This document shows positions 34,531 through 43,596 of a DNA stretch of 64,000 nt, piece after piece. A model generated the notes under the pieces. The model saw only the letters and a program-made list of their open reading frames with translations. It was not told the DNA's origin and searched no databases. Origin of the DNA: Castor canadensis (Eukaryota; Chordata; Mammalia; Rodentia; Castoridae). The translations under genes were made by a program, and so were the position numbers. How positions within the stretch are numbered: position 1 is the stretch's first letter; each line of letters begins with the position of its first letter. The stretch lies in assembly GCF_047511655.1 (NCBI RefSeq), contig NC_133387.1, positions 22,252,353-22,316,352 on the forward strand, written 5' to 3'.

Positions 34531-35497
34531 GGCCAAGTAGGCTGCTGTCTGGTCTTTAGGAAAGGAGAGATGAGGGATCGTTCTCTGGGACATTTACCCC
34601 ATCATGCCTGTGCAGATGTCTGACCTCCACAGCATCCCACTAAAGAGGAACAGCACAGAGCATACAGTAGGAAAGTAGAACAAAGGCAAGCCCGAATATG
34701 ATACAGATGGGGTGGAGGAGTGGTTGGCTGGGTTTGAGAAGCGAGAGAGCAGAGGACTGACTGGTGGTGCGATGAAGATGATTTTAGCAGAAGTATTTTT
34801 TGTTCATTTTTAACAAGCTATTTAAAAAATGGGGACTGTAGTGCCTGCACATGGTAAAATGTCAAAAAGAACAAAGGATATACAACAAAACAATAGCACC
34901 CTGTCTCCCATTCTGAAGTTTCTGCTGTTAAGCTTTTTTGGTGCATTCTTGCAAAATGTTCTATGAATATGCAAGCCTATATAGATAAGAGCAACACATT
35001 TCTGTATATTTAAAATATGCAAATATACATATACCAAGACACTGTTCTCCACTTAGTTGTTGTTTTGCAGAGCTGCATACATAGATTTACATTATTTTGT
35101 TTACCGTCTGCCCAGTGTTCTAATGTATGGATATACCATAATTTTAACAGTAGTGCTCAGAGGGAATAAAAACAGAATTGATGCCAAACTCAGGGTATTA
35201 ATCTGAAGTTTGAAACGTAGAGAGGAAATAAGAGATGTCAACATATTTATATTTTGAGCTCCTTATATACCTTGAGTCAGGTCACCTCAATATCCCTTGC
35301 TTATCAAGGAAAGGAAATCACACATCACTTGATTCTAGCGTCAAAAAACATAGTAAGACCCATTAAATATATACAGCTAATAGAAGAGTATATATTAATA
35401 TTGTCTTGTAATCTAGAAGTAATGTGTGAGGAGAAGAGAATCCTTCCTTTGGCTATAATGACACGGAGCTGGGTTGATGCCGTTGGTGAATTGATGG
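34531..35497. other. Mostly unique sequence, no gene recognised
   Basis: 34840-35180 looks like an old interspersed repeat (GAGCTGCATACATAGATTTA, AATGTATGGATATACCATAA) but could not be assigned. No exon is supported. Confidence 0.4.
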
Positions 35498-35903
35498 TGC
35501 TATGGTTTAGACAGTTTGAATGTTTATGAGTTGGAGGCTTGGTCCTGGGGGAACAGTGTTGAGGTGGTGGGCTTTTAAGAGGTGGAGCCCAGGGTGAGGT
35601 CCTTAGGTCATTGCGGGCATTGCTCTTGGAAGGGATTAAGGTAGTTCTCCTGGAACACTTGGGTTAGTTCTCGCAAGGAACAATCTTAAAAGGAACAATC
35701 CTGGTTTCTCCTCATTCTCTCTGGCTTCCTGTGTGGAGATGTTATCTCTCCCTCTTGCATGTGCTTCTTTTAATGGTGAGGGCTTCCACCATGAGGTCTT
35801 CATCAGAGCTCACCCAGAACTGTGAGCTAACTTAGCACTTTTTCTTTATAAAGTTACTCAGCCTCAGGTATTTTATTATAGCAACAGAAAATGAACTAAT
35901 ATA
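35498..35903 (+). mobile_element. MaLR-type solo LTR, near full length
   Basis: About 405 bp, starting TGCTATGGTTTAGACAG and ending CTCAGGTATTTTATTATAGC ... GAACTAATA, with a GGAGGCTTGGTCCTGGGGG block early and a TTTCTTTATAAAGTTAC block late. The structure matches MST/MLT1-class LTRs. No internal region is attached, so it is a solo LTR. Confidence 0.8.
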
Positions 35904-36454
35904 GATAGTTTCCATTAGCAATCAGATGGGCAGGCTGGTCTGGGCTAATCTATCTTATCCAGGCCCAGCACTGACCCTCACTAGTGGTGTGCTAGCTAGA
36001 AAATGTCTACTGTCTGACTCTCCACAAAAACAAGAATCCCAAGTTGTAATGTGTGCTGGTTGTCATGGTGCAAATGTTTCACAATGACTGATTTCCAGCT
36101 CCCAGCATGGCATCATTAAATGCACAGTTGGGGAGAGATGGCATGGTAAGCTCCTCCCAACTCTCATGTGCTACCACACACCACTGGAACCTTCAGCTTT
36201 TTATGGGCACTCCCTCCCTCTGAAACCCATAAGGGCCACCTCATGTTTGCAGAGCCTGATGTCAGCAGGAACAGGTTAGAGGGAAACTCTTCCAAAACAC
36301 AGGAAAGAGAAAAAAGAGCCAGAAGGAGAACAGACCACAGAGTCCTGGAGGGAGACATTAAAGAGGGCCTAAAGACTGTCCTCAGAACCTCCTGGAGGCA
36401 ATTGTTTGTGGCTCATTTTCTACTCTGACTCAGGATAGGCACTTTTTCCCTCTT
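35904..36454. other. Unique sequence, no gene recognised
   Basis: Short open frames on both strands only. Confidence 0.4.
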
Positions 36455-36586
36455 CTCCTTTCTTTCTTTTTTGTTTGTTTTCTCCTTGCCCCTTCTTCCC
36501 TAACCTTTTTGCTTTCTTTCTTACTCCTTCCTTCCTTTCTTCCTTCCTTTCTCCCTCCCTCCCTCTCTTTCTTCCTTCCTTCCTTG
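36455..36586. repeat. (TTCC)n / pyrimidine-rich repeat
   Basis: CTTCCTTCC and CCTCCCTCCC units, in the tail position of the adjoining minus-strand B1. Confidence 0.85.
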
Positions 36587-36587
36587 A

Positions 36588-36690
36588 CAAGATGTCACTA
36601 TGTAGTCAAGATTGGCCTTGGACTCTAGATCCTTCTGCCTCCATCTCCTGAGTGCTAGGATTACATGCATGCACCACTGTGCCTGGCTTC
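36588..36690 (-). mobile_element. B1-type SINE monomer
   Basis: Plus strand: CAAGATGTCACTATGTAGTC, CTCCTGAGTGCTAGGATTAC, ATGCATGCACCACTGTGCCT. This is the complement of a single 7SL-derived B1 unit without the ID part. Confidence 0.85.
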
Positions 36691-37404
36691 TCACTAACCT
36701 TTGTGCATACCTGGCCCTACTGATGATCCCTGGGCACTCCTGAGTTCTCTAGAAGCTGCTGGAGAGAAGGCAGTACAGGACAGTCCCCATGGAGAATTGC
36801 AGGGAGGAAATACTGGGCTATCAGGTTCCAATAGTGCCTTAGTCTCTTTTTATTGCACTTTCCCACTGTCCTGGGACCTCCCTCCTGCCATAATGTGTGG
36901 TTGGGGCAGGATAAGTCTGTAGCCTCACAGAAATTGGTGCTCTGCAGACACAAGGTCCCACCCTGGGGCCTCACTCAACCTGGCCTTCTGATGGCTCTCT
37001 GCCGGAGGCAGGAGCCATACAGCTCATTAAAATTAACATGACTTAACACGCTTTCTATATCACTCTGGATGTCTCTAATTGGTGAAACTCTAGAACTGCT
37101 CATCGCCCACTTCAATGAGTGCTGGATTTGAACATTCTGTGTGCTGATAGCTTCCAGCTCCTTGGTTGGGTTTTCTCACTTCTACTTAACAAATTGAGAT
37201 GTGCTAAGAAGTTTAACCCTGGAAACCTGAAGAGAGTTCTTGGCATGACATGTCCTGGTGCCCAGTCCTGCCCAGTACAGGGAGGTCATGCATTAAACAT
37301 GCTCACCTTTGTCCATCTTATTATAAAACTAAATGAGCTCAAACAGTAAGAGTGAGAGGCTCCTGGGGCCAGGGGATGCCTTCCTCTCTGCAAGTCACTG
37401 CATT
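36691..37404. other. Unique sequence, no gene recognised
   Basis: No supported exon or repeat. Confidence 0.4.
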
Positions 37405-37700
37405 TGCCATATCTCGCTACATAACAAATCATCTCAAATAACTGGCATAAAACATCTTATCTTCTAAAGAAGTCTCCGACCTCTTTAGAAGATTCCAAAG
37501 CCTGAAATCAACTGAATACTTGACTGGAGATGGTGGATTTGTTTCCTTGGTATATCCCTCATGAACTTGGCAAGGTGCTGGTTGGTGAGAGGCCTCAGTT
37601 CTTTACCATATGGCAGTTTCAAGTTACCCAGTAGACCAAGAGGGAAGCTGCAATAGAAGCCTTGGACACATTGTCACTCTTGCAGTAATTTGTTGGTGAC
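37405..37700. repeat. Ancient interspersed repeat, unassigned
   Basis: ATCTCGCTACATAACAAATC, ACTGGCATAAAACATCTTAT, AGAGGCCTCAGTTCTTTACC and AAGAGGGAAGCTGCAATAG follow the order of an old mammal-wide LTR- or DNA-type repeat. There is also a short inverted repeat, TCTTCTAAAGA ... TCTTTAGAAGA, at about 37459-37491. Confidence 0.4.
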
Positions 37701-40370
37701 TTAAGTCACTGAGTCAGTGTGAGAGGAGTCTGTATGTGGGCATGAATAGCAGTGAGTGAGGATTATTGGGGCCATTGTAGAGGATGCTTACCAAGGTTAC
37801 TTAGAACAGATTATCATCTTGCAAATGTGTTACTAGACAAGAGCATTCAACTCATCAGCAGAGACCCAGCTTCATTACAAGGAAAACAAGGCTTCCTGTG
37901 GATGCCATGAACTATAACCAGTCCTTGGAATTCAGACATCCTGTGTTTCCCGTGTCTCCTGGGAGTGAACCCCTAAGAAGGGTCACACTGATGTATTTAA
38001 ACTTTCTTGTTGTAACACGACATGGATCTGACCAGATCTGGGACTCTGCTATTTCTGGCCAATGTAGTTGGGTCATACCTGTCCCGATTCCATCTCTCGT
38101 CAACCCACTGAGTCCTTTAACTTCTATTTTCTGAGTTGAAAAGATATGTTTGCTTGTTACCTGAAAGAGAAGGGAATATTCTGTAGAAAGTGTAGTGGGA
38201 AAGGGGGCTGAGGAGGTGGGAGTAAGACTTAGACCATGGGAGATATGGGGGCTCTTTGGGGGTCTGGATGACCAAGATCTACCTGTGTGTGTGGGGAAGG
38301 GGGAGGGGAAGATCCTCCCTACCTTGGCAACAACCTCTCAGGTAGCATAGGAAGCTACAGCAGTCCTGCAGGGCTGGCGATGTGTGGCAATATAGGCAAG
38401 TGGCCTGGTACTTAGGAGGGCACTCTATTGCTGGTGATGCCAGGATGTCTTTCCATCAATTGTCTTGTGGGCAGTGGATATAGTGAGGAGACCTGTGGAA
38501 AATGACAAGATCACACTGATTGGAGAGCACAATGACCACATCATGGGCGGAGACAGGGAGGGGCTGGTCAAAGACGGCCATTGACTTGGATGAGCAGAAG
38601 AGGCTGGGGTGAGATTCAGATGTTAACATCTGCATCCTTATTACACACATGGACTAGTGAAGCCTGCAGCAATTTGGGTCCCACGGAGTTCAAGTCACAC
38701 TCAGGAACTATGGTGACATTAGGATGTTCCTTCTTCTGCCCTCCCCCAAGGGAAGCTGCTTCTTTGTCCTATGCTACTGTCCTATGTCTCAGAACCATTG
38801 GGTTAGAGGCTTCTTTAACCCCTAGGAAACTGAGGAAAGAGTGAGTTTGTTTGAATGGACTGAGAATCTGAAGAGCTGCTCCAAACGGCAGCTTCCAAGG
38901 AGATGCAGATGGAAGGCTGCTGGAATGCTCGGAGGACGTCTGGTAAATACATAGGGAAGGCAGAAGCCAGTGGGCAGTTGGTTCCCTTTTGATGTGCAAC
39001 TTTTGCCGCCCCACCAGGGCAGAATCACACGGTGCCAAAAGTTCTCTTCTCTCCATTCTCTACTGGGATTTGGGACAATGTCGATATTTCTGCTCTCCTG
39101 CAGGTGGCGCCACAATGTAGGTTTTCAAGCAGCCGCCGGCCTGAGGTTTTTATCCCGTGCGCAGTGCAGCCCTAGCCATGAGGCAGCTCTTAGGGGAAAA
39201 AATTTCTCTGTAGCACTACCAGGCTCTGCAGATTTGTTTAACGATGAAATCTGGCTTTTATCAATGCAAATAGCAGCTCGGTTCCTGGGCTAATAAAATG
39301 GTGGTAGCTAAGTACAGGAAAAGTTAGAGATTTCTTTCTCCTCTTCTATTACATCTGGCCCTTTTATTCAGCCATGAGAGATGAGATAATACTTTTCTTC
39401 CCAAATCTGGCAATAAACCGCAACCAAAATCTCACAAAAATAGCGTCATTAGAAAAATAGACTCTATGAAGAACTATGTCATTTAGCTTCTCCCTCTTGT
39501 GGCCACGGGGGCCAGACAATGACCTACCCAGTTTCACTACCAGGCAAAGAGTAAAGTAGGTGACTCACCAGTCCACTGTCAGCAGGAAACAGACTGCCCA
39601 CGCGTGTCTCTCTTCCTGCATCACCAGTGGGTGGGGGTGGCAGAGGTCCGAGAGCTACAGGGCTTGGACCTAATGAAGAAACATGCTCTGAACGCTTGTG
39701 TGAGGCTGTCTTTTCCAGTGTGTTTATTCAGAGCATTGGCTCACGACAGCAGACAGCCTACTCTCACCTCGTCTCACTTGGAAAAAAAAGATGGGCTCAT
39801 CTGAAAAGCCCTACCATTTCTTGATGTGCACATCACACTTACCTTAGAGTTTCAAAACACACAACAGATAGTGTCACCTTTGAAAGCCACTGTAGCTCTG
39901 AGGGGCAAATGTGGCAGGTGAGGGATGATAGAGCTGGTTAGTGGTAGAGCCAGGAAGAGGGCAGGAGTCTTGTGGCCTCCAGTGTAGAGACCTTACTCAC
40001 CCCCACTCCCGTTCACCAGAATGCAGGCACATCAAATGGGCCCTCAAGTCCTGTGCTGAAGTCACTTTTACTTCTCTGCTCTTCCTTACAGTGATCGCTA
40101 TGCAATCTGACCCTTCAGCCTTCCTTCATACTGCCTGTTACTCAGTGGAAGGAAAGGCAGTGTGAGGTGGAGTCCCATCAAGAGCAAAGGAACCTGCAGC
40201 CCTTTCCCTCCCTGCCCATGGTTGTTCCAGCTTTCTGCACACGTCTTCCCTGTCATTTGGCTATTATTACTCTTCGGGCACCACATGGCATTCATTTCTC
40301 TGAATGAAAATAAATTACACCACACACTAGGCAGGAGATAAAGAATAATAAACACATTTTATTTGCCACC
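37701..40370. other. Unique sequence, possibly regulatory
   Basis: No interspersed repeat was recognised over about 2.7 kb. Short frames only. The block 39100-39460 is listed separately. Confidence 0.4.
39100..39460. promoter_or_regulatory. Candidate upstream enhancer (unique, motif-dense)
   Basis: Unique sequence about 3 kb upstream of the CpG island. It contains AAACCGCA at 39415-39422, the reverse complement of the RUNX motif TGCGGTTT, as well as GCTAATAAAATGG and GCGTCATTAG homeobox- or CRE-like cores. Function is inferred only from motif texture. Confidence 0.25.
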
Positions 40371-40390
40371 TCTAAAAAAAAAAAAAAAAG
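40371..40390. repeat. Poly(A) run
   Basis: An A17-18 run preceded by an AATAAACACATTTTATTTG stretch. It could be the tail of an eroded retroposed sequence, but no source could be recognised. Confidence 0.7.
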
Positions 40391-40453
40391 AAGGTCTTTG
40401 ACTTCCCATCCATCCATCAGGAAATGGGCCTGGAACTCACAGCCATATTCACA

Positions 40454-40455
<2 letters not shown>

Positions 40456-40497
<42 letters not shown>
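40456..40497. repeat. (CA)n microsatellite
   Basis: About 21 uninterrupted AC dinucleotides. Confidence 0.97.
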
Positions 40498-40499
<2 letters not shown>

Positions 40500-42129
40500 T
40501 GAAAGGGCAGAAAAGACAATCAGGTGGCATTAAAAGTATATGCTAGAATGAGTGACTGAGAAGGGAGGCAGAACTGTTTCTCATTTTCCCCTCCCTTTCC
40601 ATGTTTTTATGGTATTCCCTGAGAGCTGAGTACTAAACAGACATCAGAAAAGATCCCCCTCCCTCATTTATTGAACCATATTCTTTAAGTGACCTATTAG
40701 GGTTTTCCATGGGACTATCTGGGCTTACATCTGTGATGGTGAGATGTGGCAATTTTAGAGGAACAGCCAAGAAAGCAATGCCAGTCCCAGGTGAGACAAG
40801 CCCACACAGACCTGAGGGTGTGGTCTCCTTTAATTCTGCATCCCAGGTGTCTCCCAGTAGTCCCAGTTCTGCACAGATAGACATTTGGCCCTGGGGCTTC
40901 CTCAGCCCTGGAAGGATGTCAAAGAAACAGCAGCATTGAATTATTTTGTTATGTGTTTCTCTGGACTTCTGAAACTAACTTGATATTGTGCGCTTTATCT
41001 AGTGTCTGGGATCCAGGGTTTCTGAGAAGAGAGGAGCCAGATCAATATATTAACGTAAGCTAATGAGATAACTCCTTGGTGCTTTCTGGGCCACGTAATA
41101 CTCAGTGGAGAACCAGACTAACAGGGCTCCACATTGTCTCCTGGAATACCCTTTAACCAAAGAATCAGATGTCTGCTTTCCTCTCATTCTGGCTTCATTC
41201 ATCGCCTTCTCACTGGTGCAAGCAAAATTTGAGCAAGGTCCTGTGTGGGTAACCCCAGCCTGACCCTCAGTGAACTGCCTGCCTAGAAGCTTGTATACCC
41301 TGTCATCTCACAGCTCATTTCAAAGTCTCCCCAGTTTACAACTTTGATTTCTGTGAAAGTATAACCTTTATAGGAAGAAGGAATTTATGCCACTGTCAAT
41401 CATTTCCACCTTATAAACAGGTTTGGAGATGCTTGGATGGGAAGGACAGTAAGGGGCAGGAAGTGCTGGGTGTAGGAAAAGTTAAGTTGAAGAAGGGACA
41501 TGATGGGAGAAACCAAAAACCCTGGGCTAGGTTAGATAGGATCATCCTTGATTGGTTAGGGGGACATGGCTGATGGTGCCAATTCCCTGGGACTGTGGTA
41601 GGAGTAGGGATGAGGGAGGCATGCAGAGTTGAGTAGATTTGGTGGGCTTGGGCATCCTGAGGTTTCTTTTTGTGGCTGAGGCATACCCTGGTGTGTGTGG
41701 GGGGGTCAATGCAGATGTTTTCTGGGTAGTTCTGTCTACTTCCTGTCCTCACCTATTTTCTCCTTTCCAGATAGCTGTCTAAACTTCTTTCTTAGACTTC
41801 CAAACTCCCGATGTTGGTCTTGTCTATTTGCAATGTAATCCAAGATCTAGGGTTTCAGAGAAGAGAGGAGCCAAGTCAACCTTTTCATATAGACAGCCCT
41901 AGACAAGTCAGGTTTCTCAGACTTGTGTTGGCCATTCGTGTTCTCTATACCCAATGCCTTTCATCCTTGGTCCAGGGTGCCTCTGGTGCCCTGCAGTAAT
42001 GCCTTGGTGGGGGGCTGGGACGGGGCTCTGATTAGGAATGGGTGCATGCTTTGGCATCAGCTATGCCTGTGTCAGCTCTGAACACCTGCGGGTCCATCCT
42101 ACTGTAGGCGCCCACATCCCCTCCTTCCC
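40498..42129. other. Unique sequence upstream of the CpG island
   Basis: No repeat or exon recognised. The minus-strand frame at 41411-41752 (113 codons) is Pro/Ser/Thr-rich, shows no domain and is probably chance. Confidence 0.4.
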
Positions 42130-42139
42130 AGGCGGCTAA

Positions 42140-42382
42140 ATGTGTCATACTCCAAGTGCAGAGTCTTGCGCCGGTGCCACCATGTATGCGCCCCTCTGCT
42201 CCACATCGCCACTGCCAGGGTGGCTTGGGGCCGGCCGAAGAGACCGGGGTGGGGTGGGGGACGGTGTTGGCAAACGTCCGCGGGAAGGAGAGCGGTCAAG
42301 CCAGCGGCGGTGGCGGTGTGATCGTGTGGGGAGTCGCCCCCTGCCCCCTCTGCCGGCCGCTCTCCCTCGGTCTAGATGTTAG
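42140..42382 (+). other. Upstream ORF with strong Kozak start (internal ATG 42182)
   Basis: The frame opens at 42140. A second in-frame ATG at 42182-42184 sits in GTGCCACCATGT, nearly ideal for initiation (A at -3). From there 66 codons run to a stop at 42380-42382. The next ATG (42376-42378) overlaps this stop region by a few bases in another frame. Whether it is translated depends on a transcription start upstream of 42182, which is not known. The encoded peptide has no recognisable domain. Confidence 0.3.
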
Positions 42383-42741
42383 CCGCGAGCTCCGAGCCAG
42401 CGAGAGCGAGCCAGAGAGGGAGCGGCGGCGGGCGGCGGGGAGGGGAAGAGGCGAGGCGAGGGAGGGAGGAAGGGAAGCAGGGAGGGCGGGAGGGAGGAGA
42501 GGAGGACCCAGAGAGCGCCAGGCAGCTGGAGTTTTTGCAGCGCTTGGCCGGGCTTCAATGCACAGCAGCAGTGAGCCGCGGCGGCAGCAGGCAGCCCGGG
42601 AGCTCCGGCGGCGGCCGAGCCAGCGGCGGCCCCGCTCCCTGCCCCCTGCAAACTTTGCAAGCAGCCCGCCCGGGGGGCCGGGGGCGCGCCCGGGAGGCCC
42701 GGCTCGGACCGTGGCCGAGCTCTCGGCCGCCGCAGCGCTAG
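42376..42741 (+). other. GC-rich open frame in first exon, probable uORF
   Basis: 121 codons beginning ATGTTAGCC, rich in Gly, Arg, Ala and Ser. The composition is forced by the purine-rich GC sequence. It could be a leader ORF or chance. It overlaps the longer frame ending at 43013. Confidence 0.2.
42415..42515 (+). promoter_or_regulatory. G-run tract with quadruplex potential
   Basis: The plus strand carries at least ten runs of three or more G (GGGCGGCGGGGAGGGG, GGGAGGGAGG, GGGAGGGCGGGAGGG) within 100 bp. Such tracts in promoters and 5' UTRs bind Sp1/MAZ-type factors and can form G-quadruplexes. Confidence 0.6.
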
Positions 42742-43447
42742 CCGCCACCGCCACCGCCGCAGCCCCGCGCCTCCCCGGGGAGCAGCCGGCGGCTCCCGCG
42801 GTCCCCCAGCCCCGGCCCTTGGGCACTGCCCGGCGAGTCCCCCGGCAGGGTGTGGGGCAGCAGCGGCGCGGCCGGCCGCGGGCTGCTGGGGGGCGGCAGC
42901 CACTGCCCAGCGAGGCGCACAGAGGGGCCGAGAGCGCTCCCCGGCGTGTCCCCTTAGCACTCGCCGCGCCCGGGCAGCGGCCCGACAGGGCGAGTATGGG
43001 CGGCGCAGAGTGACGCCGCCGTGCCCGCTTGGCATCAAGGACATTCAGCCCGCGGGGGTGGGGACGAAGGGGGGCAGCCCCGCGTCGCCACCGCAGCCCC
43101 CGAGAGCCGACGCTGCTGCTTGGGCTCCGGGGCTGGGTGGAGGAAAGGGGTGCTCGGAATCGATCCACATTTTCTGACCTTTTTGTTGGACATTACGCCC
43201 ACCTTGGACGCTACCAGAGGAGCTGTCAAGCCCCGCAGGCTCTGATTTGGCCCCCTTCGTTTGTCTTTACTGCTCCCGGCTTCCCTGTGCCTCGTTGGAG
43301 TATTTGCGTTCGGGGCTGGGGCTGGAGGAGGCAGCCACACGCGCGCACACGCACACGTTCAGAGGAGGGCGAGAGGCAGCGGAACAGGCACCATCTGCAG
43401 TGTCAATGCGGCGCTCCCGCTAAAGGAGGGAAACGCGGCGCTTCCAG
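42540..43447 (+). other. Putative 5' non-coding first exon (start approximate)
   Basis: The 3' boundary is well supported: TTCCAG|GTAAGGAGC, with the donor GT at 43448-43449 and seven to eight matches to the donor consensus. The 5' boundary is a guess inside the CpG island. Downstream of the stop at 43013 no frame continues convincingly into the donor with a good start codon, so the exon is probably 5' UTR and the initiator codon lies in a later exon beyond this window. The gene was not recognised. Confidence 0.6.
42558..43013 (+). other. Open frame in the GC-rich leader (151 codons)
   Basis: Starts at an ATG with weak context (T at -3, C at +4), in the same frame as a longer opening at 42156. 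The product is Arg/Ala/Pro/Gly-rich with no domain. It ends at a TGA (43011-43013), over 430 bases before the splice donor. I regard it as leader sequence rather than a coding exon. Confidence 0.2.
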
Positions 43448-43456
43448 GTAAGGAGC
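43448..43456 (+). other. Splice donor site
   Basis: GTAAGGAGC directly after CAG. It is followed by a G-rich intron start (GGGCCGGGGCGCGGGGCCGG), common in first introns of CpG-island genes. Confidence 0.75.
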
Positions 43457-43555
43457 AGGCGGGCCGGGGCGCGGGGCCGGGCGGGTGGCGGGGACAGCGC
43501 GGACGGAGGTACTCGGTCCGGTCCGGGAGTCCTCGGTTGCCCCAGAGTCAGTCTT

Positions 43556-43596
43556 CTGCACACACGCGCACACACGCATACACACAGGCACATACT
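43556..43596. repeat. CA/CG alternating low-complexity tract
   Basis: GCACACACGCGCACACACGC and CATACACACAGGC: alternating purine-pyrimidine sequence, able to adopt Z-DNA. A similar shorter tract is at 43336-43360. Confidence 0.7.

Larger units (their letters stand above)
42130..43560 (+). promoter_or_regulatory. CpG-island promoter of an unidentified gene
   Basis: About 1.4 kb of very GC-rich, CpG-dense sequence in a genome window that is otherwise CpG-poor. It holds many GGGCGG/GGGAGG-type Sp1/KLF-like sites (for example around 42415-42510) and no TATA box that stands out. A strong plus-strand splice donor at 43448 and GC-rich intron start fix the likely direction of transcription as plus. 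The exact start site cannot be placed. Long open frames on both strands here reflect lack of A/T-rich stop codons. Confidence 0.85.

Noticed and set aside
40320-40390. Processed pseudogene 3' end (AATAAA plus poly(A))
   Set aside because: An A run follows an AATAAA-like stretch, but no coding remnant or flanking duplication was found upstream.
42156-43168. Long open frames of 220-290 codons on both strands in the CpG island
   Set aside because: The region is so GC-rich that stop codons are rare in every frame. The frames overlap each other on opposite strands, are Arg/Ala/Pro/Gly-rich and have no domain.
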